DNA from: Pelagibacterales bacterium SAG-MED32
GTDB taxonomy: Bacteria; Pseudomonadota; Alphaproteobacteria; Pelagibacterales; AG-422-B15
Length of the DNA stretch: 54,049 bases
Assembly: GCA_014653725.1 (NCBI GenBank)
Contig: JACWEC010000002.1
Location: 1 to 54,049, forward strand
Direction: 5' to 3'
This document shows positions 45,989 through 54,049 of this stretch, piece after piece. Position 1 is the first letter of the stretch; the number at the start of each line of letters is the position of its first letter. The notes beneath the pieces were generated by a model that saw only the letters and a list, made by a program, of their open reading frames with translations, was not told where the DNA came from and ran no database searches. The translations under genes and the position numbers were made by a program.

Positions 45989-46780
45989 ATGGAAAATACT
46001 CGTAATTTTTTGAAAGTTGCAAATTTTGCAGCTGATGAAGCTAGAAAAATTTCGTTAAGATATTTCAAAAAGAAATTAAAAATTCAGTCGAAAAAAGAAG
46101 AAGAATTTGATCCAGTTACGATTGCAGACATCAAAGTTCAAAGAATAATCAATAAAATAATTAAAAAAAATTTTCCCCGACACTCAATTTTAGGAGAAGA
46201 GGCAAGTATTAAAAATGTGAGTGATTATGAGTGGTGTATTGATCCTATTGATGGAACAAAATCATTTATTCAAGGTTTTCCTGTGTGGGGCACTCTCATA
46301 TCTTTATCAAAAAACAAAGAGATTATTCTCGGTATGGCAGATATACCTGCACTAGATGAACGATATATCGGACACTCAAAATTATCGTATAAAATTAGTA
46401 ACAGCAAAAGAACTGGGCTTAAAGTAAGAAAAACAGTCGAACTTAGAGACAGTATTTTAAATACAACCTCACCATATGTATTTGCTAATAAATACGATCA
46501 GAAGATTTTTGAGAGATTAGCTAATGATGTAAAAACTGTTAGACTTGGTGGAGATTGCTATAGCTATTGCCTGCTAGCAGACGGCCATATTGACATTGTC
46601 CTTGAAAGTGGTTTAAAGCCATGGGACATAAGAGCCTTAGAACCAATAATTACAAATGCTGGCGGAATACTAAAAACTTGGGAAGGTAATAAAGTACTAA
46701 ATGGTGGAAGAATTATTGCTACTACAAATAAAGTGCTATTTAAAAAAATTAAAAAAAAGATAAATAAAAAACCCAGTTAA
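45989..46780 (+). CDS. inositol-monophosphatase-family phosphatase, probably histidinol-phosphatase
   Basis: The 263 residues have the superfamily metal sites: ILGEEAS, CIDPIDGTKSFIQGFPVWGTLISL, and KPWDIRALEPIITNAGGIL. The DGTKSFIQGFPVWGTLI form and the GGDCYSYCLLADGHIDIVLE stretch resemble HisN-type histidinol-phosphatases, which finish histidine synthesis in many Alphaproteobacteria. It differs clearly from the SuhB-like gene at 34043. No other his gene is adjacent, so hisN is a best guess. A strong terminator starts at its end. Confidence 0.85.
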   Translation: MENTRNFLKVANFAADEARKISLRYFKKKLKIQSKKEEEFDPVTIADIKVQRIINKIIKKNFPRHSILGEEASIKNVSDYEWCIDPIDGTKSFIQGFPVWGTLISLSKNKEIILGMADIPALDERYIGHSKLSYKISNSKRTGLKVRKTVELRDSILNTTSPYVFANKYDQKIFERLANDVKTVRLGGDCYSYCLLADGHIDIVLESGLKPWDIRALEPIITNAGGILKTWEGNKVLNGGRIIATTNKVLFKKIKKKINKKPS

Positions 46781-46797
46781 AAAAATAACTGGGTTTT
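46768..46797. terminator. bidirectional intrinsic terminator
   Basis: ACCCAGTTA (46771-46779) and TAACTGGGT (46786-46794) pair perfectly around a 6-base loop, extended by three A/T pairs, with A-runs on the left and T-runs on the right. It serves the phosphatase gene on the plus strand, whose stop it includes, and the SCP2 gene on the minus strand. Confidence 0.85.
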
Positions 46798-46820
46798 AAA
46801 TTATGATTTTTGATAATATT

Positions 46821-47135
46821 TTATCCAAGAGCATCCATTACAGATTGTAATTTCATTGCGATAGACATATCACCAGAAACTTTTAATTTACCCTGCATAA
46901 AAGCAGACGTTCCATCAACTTCACCGGATCTCATTTGTTCAAATGTTTCCATACTCATTGAAAGAGTGCAATCAGCATCCTTATCTTCATCAGAAACAGT
47001 ATTAGGATTAGATTTGCCATCTAAAAAAATGCATCCAGCTCCTTCAAAATCAAATTTTACGGTTGCACCTAGTCCAGTATCTTTACCTTCGATACCTTTT
47101 TGGAATTCTGACAATAAACTTGCTATATCAGCCAT
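46821..47135 (-). CDS. SCP2 sterol-binding-domain protein
   Basis: The 104 residues are a single SCP2 domain: FQKGIEGKDTGLGATVKFDFEGAGCIFLDG, ADCTLSMSMETFEQMRSGEVDGTSAFMQGKLKVSGDMSIAMKLQ. SCP2 domains bind acyl chains, acyl-CoA or isoprenoids in a hydrophobic pocket. Free-standing copies occur in many marine Alphaproteobacteria. It is monocistronic and has a shared terminator at its 3' end. The ligand is unknown. Confidence 0.93.
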   Translation of the reverse strand: MADIASLLSEFQKGIEGKDTGLGATVKFDFEGAGCIFLDGKSNPNTVSDEDKDADCTLSMSMETFEQMRSGEVDGTSAFMQGKLKVSGDMSIAMKLQSVMDALG

Positions 47136-47217
47136 ATATAATCTCCATTTTATAATTTAGATTGGCAATTAACCATTTTATCAACTATATGACAATATAA
47201 AAATTTATCTAATAAAT

Positions 47218-47838
47218 ATGAAAAAGCCTTTTTTTTGGGAAAAAGCTAAAAAAGAATTAATTAAAAGAGATAGCAAACTTGGATCGATTATTAAATCATA
47301 TCCAAAAGATTTTCTTTTCACTAAATCTGACCCTTTTTACACACTTGCTAGGTCTATTGTAGGACAGCAAATCTCGGTTAAGGCTGCACAAGCAGTATGG
47401 GGCAGATTGGAAAGTAAAATAAAAAACATTAGACCACTCAGTATTAAGAAAAGTCATTTTATGACAATGAAATCATCTGGCTTATCAAGGCAAAAAATAA
47501 CATATCTTAAATCATTAGCAGATGCATTTATTTTAAAAAAAATTGAACCATTGAAATGGGATCATTTAAGAGACGAAGAAATCATTGAAGAGCTGATTCA
47601 AATTAAAGGCATAGGACGATGGACAGCAGAAATGTTCCTCATTTTTAATCTTTGTAGGCCTGACATTTTTCCTGCTGATGACTTAGGTGTAATAAAAGGA
47701 ATTTGTGAGTGCTATAATTTGAAGTATCCCATAACAAAGGATCATGCTATAAAAATGTCATTAAAATGGAGCCCATATAGATCCGTTGCTACTTGGTATT
47801 TTTGGAGAAGCTTGGATCCTATACCTGTGGAATATTAA
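47218..47838 (+). CDS. DNA-3-methyladenine glycosylase II family (AlkA-like)
   Basis: This base-excision glycosylase removes alkylated purines. The 206 residues lack the N-terminal domain of E. coli AlkA and are mostly HhH-GPD fold: ARSIVGQQISVKAAQAVWGRL, the helix-hairpin-helix LIQIKGIGRWTAEMFLIF, and FPADDLGVIKGI with the probable catalytic Asp155. SLKWSPYRSVATWYFWR is the usual C-terminal block. It is followed after 1 base by the acyltransferase gene, with no obvious functional tie. Confidence 0.92.
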   Translation: MKKPFFWEKAKKELIKRDSKLGSIIKSYPKDFLFTKSDPFYTLARSIVGQQISVKAAQAVWGRLESKIKNIRPLSIKKSHFMTMKSSGLSRQKITYLKSLADAFILKKIEPLKWDHLRDEEIIEELIQIKGIGRWTAEMFLIFNLCRPDIFPADDLGVIKGICECYNLKYPITKDHAIKMSLKWSPYRSVATWYFWRSLDPIPVEY

Positions 47839-47839
47839 G

Positions 47840-48658
47840 ATGAATAAAATAGATTTTTCATACGCTTCTAAAGTTGAGCATAACTTCGCTCAAAGACTAA
47901 TTATAAAAACTATAGAGACAGTAACTGGAAAAAGAAAATTGGAAAAGCTCTATAAAGATTATACCTTAGATCCAAAAGATCCCTCTCATTTTTGGACAGA
48001 TATTTTAAAACTAATGGATGTAAAGATTATAAATAAGTCTCAAAATGAGGCAGATTTTAATAACTCTAAGCCACTTGTCGTAATTGCAAACCATCCATTT
48101 GGCATTATTGACGGTCTTATTTTATGCTCGCTTGTTTCAGAACAAAGACAAGACTTTAAAATCATGACTCATGAGACTCTACAGTTTTTACCTGAATTGG
48201 AGCAATATATCCTACCCGTTGATTTTAGTGCAAGGAGTAAGGAAGCCAAAAAATTAAATGTGATCACATCTCATAAAGCGCGTGATCACTTATTAAACAA
48301 AGGAGTATTAATAATATTTCCATCTGGATCAGTTTCAACAGCCAAAAAATTAAAGGATGACGCAACTGATGATAAGTGGAAGCTTTTTCCAGCAAAATTA
48401 ATACAACAGACAAAATCAGATGTTCTTCCTATTTTCTTTGACGGTAAAAATGGATTATTGTTTCATCTATTTGCATCTAAACTAAAAAATCAAACATTGA
48501 AATATTCATCATATATACACGAAACTAAGAAAAAAATAGGTAAAGAAGTTATAATATATTCAGGAGACATAATTAATTATAAAAATATTTCACATTTTAA
48601 AGACAGATTTGAATTAACAGATTATTTAAAAAAAATTACTTATGCTCTAAAAAAATAA
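47840..48658 (+). CDS. lysophospholipid/ornithine-lipid-type acyltransferase
   Basis: The 272 residues resemble the OlsA-like branch of PlsC acyltransferases: VVIANHPFGIIDGLIL with His85 and Asp91, the FKIMTHETLQFLPELEQYILPVDF stretch, and LIIFPSGSVSTAKK near 160-170. In this branch the motif is NHP-x-G-x-x-D rather than the common HX4D. It may acylate lysophosphatidate or lyso-ornithine lipid at the inner membrane. I start at the ATG at 47840, 1 base after the glycosylase stop; an in-frame extension from 47786 would overlap that gene. No olsB gene is adjacent. Confidence 0.8.
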   Translation: MNKIDFSYASKVEHNFAQRLIIKTIETVTGKRKLEKLYKDYTLDPKDPSHFWTDILKLMDVKIINKSQNEADFNNSKPLVVIANHPFGIIDGLILCSLVSEQRQDFKIMTHETLQFLPELEQYILPVDFSARSKEAKKLNVITSHKARDHLLNKGVLIIFPSGSVSTAKKLKDDATDDKWKLFPAKLIQQTKSDVLPIFFDGKNGLLFHLFASKLKNQTLKYSSYIHETKKKIGKEVIIYSGDIINYKNISHFKDRFELTDYLKKITYALKK

Positions 48659-48669
48659 TTTTAATATTT

Positions 48670-49692
48670 TTATTTATTATACTTTCTTAATTCTGCTTCA
48701 CACATAATTCTTACAAGGCTATCGATGTCAGTATTGGGTCTCCATTTTAAGATCTTATGTGCCTTAGATGAACTCCCAAAAGCATGATCGATTTCATTAG
48801 GCCTGAAAAATTTTTTACTTATTCTTACGATTGTTTTGTTAGTATATCTGTCAGTAGCTCTCTCTAGTAATCCTTTACCCTTCCAGATTAGATCAATTTC
48901 TAAATTCTTAGCAACCTTATTTACAAATGTCTTTACATTATAAGTAATTCCAGATGAAATTACATAGTCATCTGCCTTCTTTTGCTGAAGCATTTTCCAC
49001 ATTGCCTCGACATAATCATTTGAATAACCCCAGTCTCTTCTTACATAAATATTCCCAAGAGTTAGTGTTGATTTTTTCTTTAATTTGATTTTAATTAAAT
49101 CGCTTACAATTTTTTTTGTAACAAAGTCCTCCCCTCTTAATGGTGAGTCATGATTAAACAAAATCCCTGAGCAACAATATAATTTGTGTACATTGCGATA
49201 TATATCTAACATCCAATGAGCATAAAGCTTTGATACCGCATAAGGACTTACAGGCATAAAATTTGTTTTTTCATTCCTCATTTTGGTATTTATTTTTCCA
49301 AACATTTCAGATGAAGATGCCTGGTAAAATTTAGTATTTCGAGAAAAATTTTTTATAGCTTCCAAAATATTAACGACAGAGAGTGCATTAATTTTTGTAG
49401 TATATACTGGACTTAAAAATGATTTATTAACAAATGATTGGGCTGCTAAATTATAAAACTCAGAATACTTGCCGCTTTTGATTACTTTATTTATGTTATT
49501 TTCGTCTAATAGCTCAAAGGGAATAATCCTTATATCCTTATCAATTTGTAATTCTTTGAGCCTCCAATTATGCTTTTCTGCATTAATCCTTTCACCTCCA
49601 ACAACTTCATATCCTTTTTCAAGTAATAATTTTGCTAGATACGCGCCGTCTTGACCAGAAACACCAGTTATAAATGCTTTCTTTTTTATCAT
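48670..49692 (-). CDS. gmd: GDP-mannose 4,6-dehydratase
   Basis: This makes GDP-4-keto-6-deoxymannose for deoxysugars in surface polysaccharides. The 340 residues are an extended short-chain dehydrogenase: NAD loop TGVSGQDGAYLA at 9-20, YNLAAQSFVNKSF, the catalytic FYQASSSEMFG and SPYAVSKLYAHW (Tyr/Lys pair), and SGILFNHDSPLRGEDFVTKKI, which is characteristic of Gmd. RPNEIDHAFGSSSKAHKILKW closes it. It lies among other surface-sugar genes. A related sugar dehydratase is the only alternative. Confidence 0.92.
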   Translation of the reverse strand: MIKKKAFITGVSGQDGAYLAKLLLEKGYEVVGGERINAEKHNWRLKELQIDKDIRIIPFELLDENNINKVIKSGKYSEFYNLAAQSFVNKSFLSPVYTTKINALSVVNILEAIKNFSRNTKFYQASSSEMFGKINTKMRNEKTNFMPVSPYAVSKLYAHWMLDIYRNVHKLYCCSGILFNHDSPLRGEDFVTKKIVSDLIKIKLKKKSTLTLGNIYVRRDWGYSNDYVEAMWKMLQQKKADDYVISSGITYNVKTFVNKVAKNLEIDLIWKGKGLLERATDRYTNKTIVRISKKFFRPNEIDHAFGSSSKAHKILKWRPNTDIDSLVRIMCEAELRKYNK

Positions 49693-49804
49693 TAGATGGA
49701 GCAGTAATAAAAAAATATTTATTAAATTAATTATAGTAATATATCATTTCAATTTTAACTCGCAATGAATATTCTGTATGCAATATATATCTAATAATTT
49801 GTAA

Positions 49805-50743
49805 ATGACTTACTCAGAGAATGAATTGATTATAATTTCTTTTTATAGGTTTATAAAAATAAATAACAAGAAAACTATAAAAGACTTAATTGATAATTAC
49901 CTTAAAGGTAAAGTAATTAGAGGAACTATTCTGTTATCAGATGAAGGCATCAATGGATCTTTATCTGGTAAGAAAAATAATATTTTAAAAGCTATTAAAT
50001 TTATTAAGCAAATATTGAATATAAAAAAAATTTCTAGTAACTCAAACTCGATTGATTTTCTTCCTTTTAACAGATTAAAGGTAAGAATTAAAAAGGAGAT
50101 AGTATCTCTTGGCAAAGGAAATATTAATTCTATTCATAATAATAAAGAATATATAAATCCCAATGATTGGAATAAATTATTGAAAAATAAGAAGACAAAA
50201 ATTATTGATGTAAGAAATCAATATGAAGTTGAAATTGGACAATTTTTTTCTTCTTTAAATCCAACTACTAACACATTCAGAGAATTTCCTTCAAAAATAA
50301 AAAAGTTAAAAATTAAAAAAAGTGACAATTTAGCAATATATTGCACTGGTGGCATAAGATGCGAAAAGGCATCGGCTTACCTTAAATCTCAAGGCTTTAA
50401 GAAAGTATACCAATTGAAGGGGGGTATTTTAAATTATTTAAGTTATTTTAAAGAAAATAAAAAAGATTCTTTTTGGAATGGAGAGTGTTTTGTTTTTGAT
50501 GATCGTGTAACAATAAATAATGATCTAACTAAAGGTAAATATTTTCAATGTTATGGATGCAGAAGGCCTATTTCAAAAAAAGATTTGAAGTCAAAGTATT
50601 ATGAAAAAGGTGTTCAATGTCCTCACTGTTACAAATTAAGAACCACAAGTCAAAAAAAAAGCTCAAAGATTAGACAATCTCAAATAGAAATGTCAATTAA
50701 GCAAGGAATGTCTAATACTTTTTCAAAAATAAGAAAAATTTAG
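49805..50743 (+). CDS. trhO: tRNA uridine(34) hydroxylase TrhO (rhodanese/UPF0176)
   Basis: TrhO hydroxylates U34 of tRNAs with O2, towards 5-methoxyuridine-type wobble bases. The 312 residues have the N-terminal acylphosphatase-like domain (GTILLSDEGINGSLSG) and the rhodanese domain (IIDVRNQYEVEIGQF, then IYCTGGIRCEKASAYLKSQGF with catalytic Cys180, and YQLKGGILNYL). A C-terminal Cys-rich segment follows (CYGCRRPIS and GVQCPHCY), probably a metal site. It stands between gmd and galE without an evident link to them. Confidence 0.94.
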   Translation: MTYSENELIIISFYRFIKINNKKTIKDLIDNYLKGKVIRGTILLSDEGINGSLSGKKNNILKAIKFIKQILNIKKISSNSNSIDFLPFNRLKVRIKKEIVSLGKGNINSIHNNKEYINPNDWNKLLKNKKTKIIDVRNQYEVEIGQFFSSLNPTTNTFREFPSKIKKLKIKKSDNLAIYCTGGIRCEKASAYLKSQGFKKVYQLKGGILNYLSYFKENKKDSFWNGECFVFDDRVTINNDLTKGKYFQCYGCRRPISKKDLKSKYYEKGVQCPHCYKLRTTSQKKSSKIRQSQIEMSIKQGMSNTFSKIRKI

Positions 50744-50761
50744 ATTTCATCATAAATTTTT
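50734..50761. terminator. possible AT-only bidirectional terminator between trhO and galE
   Basis: AAAAATTTA (50734-50742) and TAAATTTTT (50753-50761) form a 9-bp stem made only of A-T pairs with a 10-base loop, between two convergent stops. The lack of G-C pairs makes termination uncertain. Confidence 0.3.
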
Positions 50762-50763
50762 AG

Positions 50764-51762
50764 TCATTCTTTTAAGCTCATTAATGAATCTTCAACAATT
50801 TCATGGAGAGTTTTTTTTGGATGCCAACCTAGCTCTCTTTTTGCTTTATTTATATCAGCCCAATATTGTCCTAAATCTCCTTTCCTTCTTGGCTTAATTA
50901 CGCATTTTAATTTTCTTTTTAGCTGTTTCTCGAATGCATTTACTATTTCAAGAACGCTTCGACCTTTACCTGAGCCAAGATTCCATACATTATAATTGTA
51001 TGTTTTATCATGCTTTAAAATAAAATTTAATGCCTCTATATGACCATTAATTAGGTCATTTACATGAATATAATCTCTTACACCATAGCCATCATGAGTA
51101 TCAAAATCGTTACCATAAATATTTATGTGAGGCTTCTCATTATTAAGATATTTAATTATTTCAGGAAACAAATTCGTTGAATTTTTAGAGTTCTCTCTTA
51201 TTAAACCCGAATGATGGAAACCCACTGGATTAAAATATCGCAATATGGCAACTTTAAGAAAATTATGTTTTAAAGAAAAATTTTTTAATAATTTTTCAAT
51301 AATGATTTTTGATTGAGCATATGGACTGTCAGGAATATTAAGATCAATTTTTTCATGCCATGGTAGTTTACTATAATCACCATAAATAGTAGCAGATGAT
51401 GAAAAAATAATTTTACTAACACAATATTTGACCATCAATTCTAGTAAAACCACTGTTCCTATTATATTTACTGAATAGTAATCTTCAGGCTTATCAAAAC
51501 TTTCTGAAATTGATTTTAATCCAGCAAAATGAAAAACTGATTCAACTTTATTATTCAAAAAAACTTGATCGAGTTTTTTTCTGTCCCTTATATCGCATTC
51601 TTCTAGTTTAACTTTTTTATTTGCGATATTTTCGATTTGTTTATGGATTCTTTTTTCACTATTTGAAAAGTTATCTAATATTATTATTTCATATCCATTA
51701 TTCAATAATTCAACAGCACAGTGTGAGCCTAAATATCCACAACCACCAGTTACAAGTATCAT
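50764..51762 (-). CDS. galE: UDP-glucose 4-epimerase
   Basis: This interconverts UDP-glucose and UDP-galactose (or the N-acetyl forms) for surface glycans. NAD loop VTGGCGYLGSHCAVELLNNGYEIIILDN, VFHFAGLKSISES, the catalytic FSSSATIYGD and SPYAQSKIIIEKLL (Tyr/Lys), LRYFNPVGFHHSG, and GYGVRDYIHVNDLINGHIEAL are all GalE features. The 332 residues are normal. Its start overlaps the end of the SET-domain gene by 1 base. Confidence 0.93.
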   Translation of the reverse strand: MILVTGGCGYLGSHCAVELLNNGYEIIILDNFSNSEKRIHKQIENIANKKVKLEECDIRDRKKLDQVFLNNKVESVFHFAGLKSISESFDKPEDYYSVNIIGTVVLLELMVKYCVSKIIFSSSATIYGDYSKLPWHEKIDLNIPDSPYAQSKIIIEKLLKNFSLKHNFLKVAILRYFNPVGFHHSGLIRENSKNSTNLFPEIIKYLNNEKPHINIYGNDFDTHDGYGVRDYIHVNDLINGHIEALNFILKHDKTYNYNVWNLGSGKGRSVLEIVNAFEKQLKRKLKCVIKPRRKGDLGQYWADINKAKRELGWHPKKTLHEIVEDSLMSLKE

Positions 51763-52268
51763 TAAGATTTTCTCTTTTTAATGATATTACTTACATGTTT
51801 AAGATATTTATTCCAATCATCTGAGGAAATAATGAAGCCAATGCATTTTTTTGATCCACATCTACATACATGATCATTAAAGTCATCTTTATTAAACTCA
51901 TAGCCATAATCATAGTTTAGCTCTTCACCCTTTTTAATTTTTTTGATTGATTTTATCCATATACGATCATCAATGATATCTACTACACAATTAGGCGCGC
52001 AAGAGTGGTTTATATATCTGGCCTTATTATATAATGGAGAGCCATCAATATCGTATTTACTGTTTAATTCAAATACATAAACAGATCCATCAGTTTTTGA
52101 ATCTAGAAATTTCTTTATTCGTCTTTCACTTCTTTTATCCCCTTCAGCTTTTAGTACCTTTTCGCCTATGTATTCAATAATTTTACTATTTTTTTTAATA
52201 TCTTGTATTGCAAACACACCGCTCCCATGAACACTTGACTTTTTTACTTTCCATAGCTTCACTGTCAT
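51762..52268 (-). CDS. SET-domain protein (putative lysine methyltransferase)
   Basis: The 168 residues are a complete small SET domain with post-SET: SSVHGSGVFAIQDIKKNSKIIEYIGE (HGSG 14-17), ARYINHSCAPNC (NHSC 87-90), the catalytic-site ELNYDYG with Tyr119, and a cysteine cluster CRCGSKKC (135-142) that would bind zinc with Cys90. SET enzymes transfer methyl from S-adenosylmethionine to lysine. Bacterial copies occur in scattered lineages with largely unknown targets. It is joined to galE by a 1-base overlap. Confidence 0.9.
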   Translation of the reverse strand: MTVKLWKVKKSSVHGSGVFAIQDIKKNSKIIEYIGEKVLKAEGDKRSERRIKKFLDSKTDGSVYVFELNSKYDIDGSPLYNKARYINHSCAPNCVVDIIDDRIWIKSIKKIKKGEELNYDYGYEFNKDDFNDHVCRCGSKKCIGFIISSDDWNKYLKHVSNIIKKRKS

Positions 52269-52357
52269 ACAAGGTTATTCCTTCTAAATCTTTAAATTAG
52301 TATTAACTTCACCATTTAAAATTAGCATAATAATAATAATTATTATTCATATCTTAT
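52269..52357. other. AT-rich spacer with a trinucleotide palindrome
   Basis: The 89 bases between the gmhA end and the SET gene start are almost wholly A/T. ATAATAATAATTATTAT-type sequence near 52328-52348 is self-complementary. I see no gene or recognised RNA; the promoter for the SET-galE pair may be here. Confidence 0.4.
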
Positions 52358-52921
52358 CTAGTAAAGGTCATCCTCAATTAATTGACATAATAATTGGCCA
52401 ATAGCTATATGCATTTCCTGAATCCTATCGGGCCTGTTTGATGGAGTTTTGATTAGCACATCACAATATTCAGACATCTGAGATCCGTCATTTCCTGTTA
52501 ACCCAATAACTTTAATATTTTTTAATTTCGCAAGCTTCATGCAAGCGATTATATTTCTACTCTTACCGCTAGTTGATATTGCATATAATACGTCATTTTT
52601 ATCACCTAAAGCTTCGATTTGACGAGAAAAAACTTCGTCAAACGAAAAATCATTTGCTATTGCTGTAATAATTGAAGTATCGGTAGTAAGTGCTAATGCA
52701 GGTATAGGTTTTCTATTTTTTCTATATCTTCCAATCAACTCTGCGGCAAGGTGCTGAGAGTCAGCTGCAGACCCGCCATTGCCACAATATATAATTTTAC
52801 CGCCATTTTTAATTGATTTTATCATCAATTCATAGGCTACACTTATCTCGGCAGAAGACTCTTTAGCTAGCTTTTCAAAGTTATTTGATATTTCTAAGAA
52901 GGTATCTTTTATAATCATCAT
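52358..52921 (-). CDS. gmhA: SIS-domain phosphoheptose isomerase
   Basis: GmhA converts sedoheptulose-7-phosphate to D-glycero-manno-heptose-7-phosphate for the LPS inner core. The 187 residues are one SIS domain: IYCGNGGSAADSQHLAAELIGRYRKNRKPIPALALTTDTSIITAIANDF, DVLYAISTSGKSRNIIACMKLAK, VIGLTGNDGSQMSEYCDVLIKTPSNRPDRIQEMHIAIGQLLC. The pattern fits GmhA. DiaA, a replication-initiation paralogue, is very similar; the polysaccharide neighbours favour GmhA. Confidence 0.87.
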   Translation of the reverse strand: MMIIKDTFLEISNNFEKLAKESSAEISVAYELMIKSIKNGGKIIYCGNGGSAADSQHLAAELIGRYRKNRKPIPALALTTDTSIITAIANDFSFDEVFSRQIEALGDKNDVLYAISTSGKSRNIIACMKLAKLKNIKVIGLTGNDGSQMSEYCDVLIKTPSNRPDRIQEMHIAIGQLLCQLIEDDLY

Positions 52922-52982
52922 TATAAATGCATTTTATAAATATTGAAGGTTAGTAATAATCAAAGACTAATTTACAAAAAGA

Positions 52983-54049
52983 TTATGGTGTCCCCTTCTT
53001 TTTCACAAACCTGAAGTAGTTAGATATAAAGACAGTAAGAAAAGCTGAAACAAATATTGAAATTACAACCGTGACTAAGAAAATATAAATTTTTGGGTAG
53101 CCAGTAGCATCAAGCTTTAAGTCACTTTCGCTAAAAATAAGTAATTGAAAATTTGTATCCTGGCCTTCAAAATCATTTTCAAATTCTTTTATTGAAGTAT
53201 CTAAGAGATCAATTGTATTATCAGACATTAGAGCATTTTTTCTGCGATTTGCATCAACATACTTCTGACTATGCGATGGATTTTCATTGAGATCTCTTTT
53301 TTGAATTATGCTTATTTCATTTTCTATACTTCTATATCCTAAAAAATAATATGGTAGGTTCATATTTAGATCTTCAATATCTGTATCAAGTGGCATGAGA
53401 CCACTTGAGTTTGAGAACTTTTCAGTCTCTATTCCCCTCTCCCTGGCCATATGAGCTTGTTCTTTAAGATAAAGTATTCTTGCTTTAATCTCATCCTCAT
53501 ATGTATTTTTAATATTTTCAATCTCCCTTTCTATTCTTGCAATTCTGATTACCTTATCACTAGTCATATCTTCTTTAATATTATTTAAATTTTTTATTAT
53601 GTCCTCAATTGCAGCAGAATTAGACTCACGTATATAATTATTAATAATATTTTTTAAGTCGTTATATTCACTAATAGTGAATTGTAATTCAAACTTATTA
53701 TCTTTTTCGGTAACATTAATATTAGAAAATTTTTCACTATTCATTTTTAAAGTTACTTCATCGAAATTATCAATGCCTTTGATATTTAAATAAGATTTAA
53801 CAAGATTTTCTTTTTTACTAAGATGAACAAGTAATGCTTTAAATAAACCCGTTTCAGATACAGGAGTAAATTTTAAATCATTAAGTACAATTTGTTCGTT
53901 GTCAGCACCTAGGGATAGTCTTAGATTATTATAATTATTATAATAATTATTTATTATATTGTTTATATATTTGTATTTAAATATTTCTGAATAATTATTT
54001 TGCTTAAGATCAATTTCTACCCTGTAGTTAGGTTTGTTAAAATAGTTGT
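52983..54049 (-). CDS. Wzz-type polysaccharide chain-length/co-polymerase protein, 5' end beyond the window
   Basis: The frame is open from the window edge to the stop, about 354 residues, so the Met at 53744 is internal and the true start lies outside. The visible part is a long helical periplasmic region (NIKEDMTSDKVIRIARIEREIENIKNTYEDEIKARILYLKEQAHMARERGIE) ending in a membrane helix (IYIFLVTVVISIFVSAFLTVFI) and a short basic tail. This is the Wzz/BexC layout, whose N-terminal helix would be off the edge. It would set O-antigen or capsule chain length beside gmhA, galE and gmd. Confidence 0.78.
   Translation of the reverse strand, partial: NYFNKPNYRVEIDLKQNNYSEIFKYKYINNIINNYYNNYNNLRLSLGADNEQIVLNDLKFTPVSETGLFKALLVHLSKKENLVKSYLNIKGIDNFDEVTLKMNSEKFSNINVTEKDNKFELQFTISEYNDLKNIINNYIRESNSAAIEDIIKNLNNIKEDMTSDKVIRIARIEREIENIKNTYEDEIKARILYLKEQAHMARERGIETEKFSNSSGLMPLDTDIEDLNMNLPYYFLGYRSIENEISIIQKRDLNENPSHSQKYVDANRRKNALMSDNTIDLLDTSIKEFENDFEGQDTNFQLLIFSESDLKLDATGYPKIYIFLVTVVISIFVSAFLTVFISNYFRFVKKKGTP

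Noticed and set aside
46810..47160. 116-residue frame opposite the SCP2 gene
   Set aside because: It is an exact shadow of the SCP2 domain, which has family motifs, a proper start and a terminator.
53930..53975. A CRISPR-like or tandem repeat array
   Set aside because: The AT triplets are short, irregular and inside an open coding frame. No spacer-repeat structure is present anywhere in the window.

Overview
This is an AT-rich (roughly two-thirds A+T by eye), very compact piece of a free-living alphaproteobacterial chromosome. The lineage call rests on trcR (DUF1013), a DUF4164-zapA pair, a three-gene pntAA-pntAB-pntB transhydrogenase, a minimal aa3-oxidase subunit IV peptide, and a tol-pal-cpoB-tilS-ftsH-folP-glmM block. 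The low GC, short spacers, overlapping gene ends and genes for quaternary-amine use suggest a streamlined marine group (SAR11-, HIMB59- or AEGEAN-169-like). I cannot assign it more closely. I see no prophage, insertion sequence, CRISPR array or rRNA, and no gene-free stretch longer than about 165 bases.

Bases 1-5194 hold a carnitine / gamma-butyrobetaine breakdown module. An aldehyde dehydrogenase and a cut-off acetoacetyl-CoA synthetase lie on the minus strand. Divergent from them are a 3-dehydrocarnitine cleavage enzyme (BKACE family), an L-carnitine dehydrogenase and a gamma-butyrobetaine-type 2-oxoglutarate dioxygenase. A ProXWV-type ABC importer (5184-8165, minus), an EamA permease and a GMC (choline-dehydrogenase-like) flavoenzyme follow. 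Together they could import trimethylammonium compounds and convert them to glycine betaine plus acetoacetyl-CoA. The first 86 bases are an exact inverted copy of 2964-3049 and look like a chimeric contig end.

Bases 10800-28065 are core genes. rluD and rpoH run rightwards. A leftward block of about 15 kb runs DUF4164-zapA-fau-ymdB-yebC-(PD-(D/E)XK nuclease)-tolQRAB-pal-cpoB-tilS-ftsH-folP-glmM-purA. The small nuclease sits where I would expect ruvCAB and ybgC.

Bases 28231-39546 run mostly rightwards: tkt-gap-pgk-fba (Calvin/glycolytic enzymes), efp, an inositol-monophosphatase-family gene, rpmE, an hsp20 gene behind a ROSE-like RNA thermometer, a quinone oxidoreductase, trcR, purE, purK and an rpsU that appears to start with AUA.

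Bases 39553-47838 carry the transhydrogenase, the tiny cytochrome oxidase subunit IV, a hydrolase pair, rpmJ overlapped by an unrecognised 44-residue basic ORF, tRNA-Val(GAC), a DUF1329 protein, a second inositol-monophosphatase-family gene, an SCP2 protein and an AlkA-type glycosylase. The right end (47840-54049) leans to envelope and surface polysaccharide genes: an acyltransferase, gmd, galE, gmhA and a Wzz-type chain-length protein cut by the window edge, with trhO and a SET-domain protein between them.
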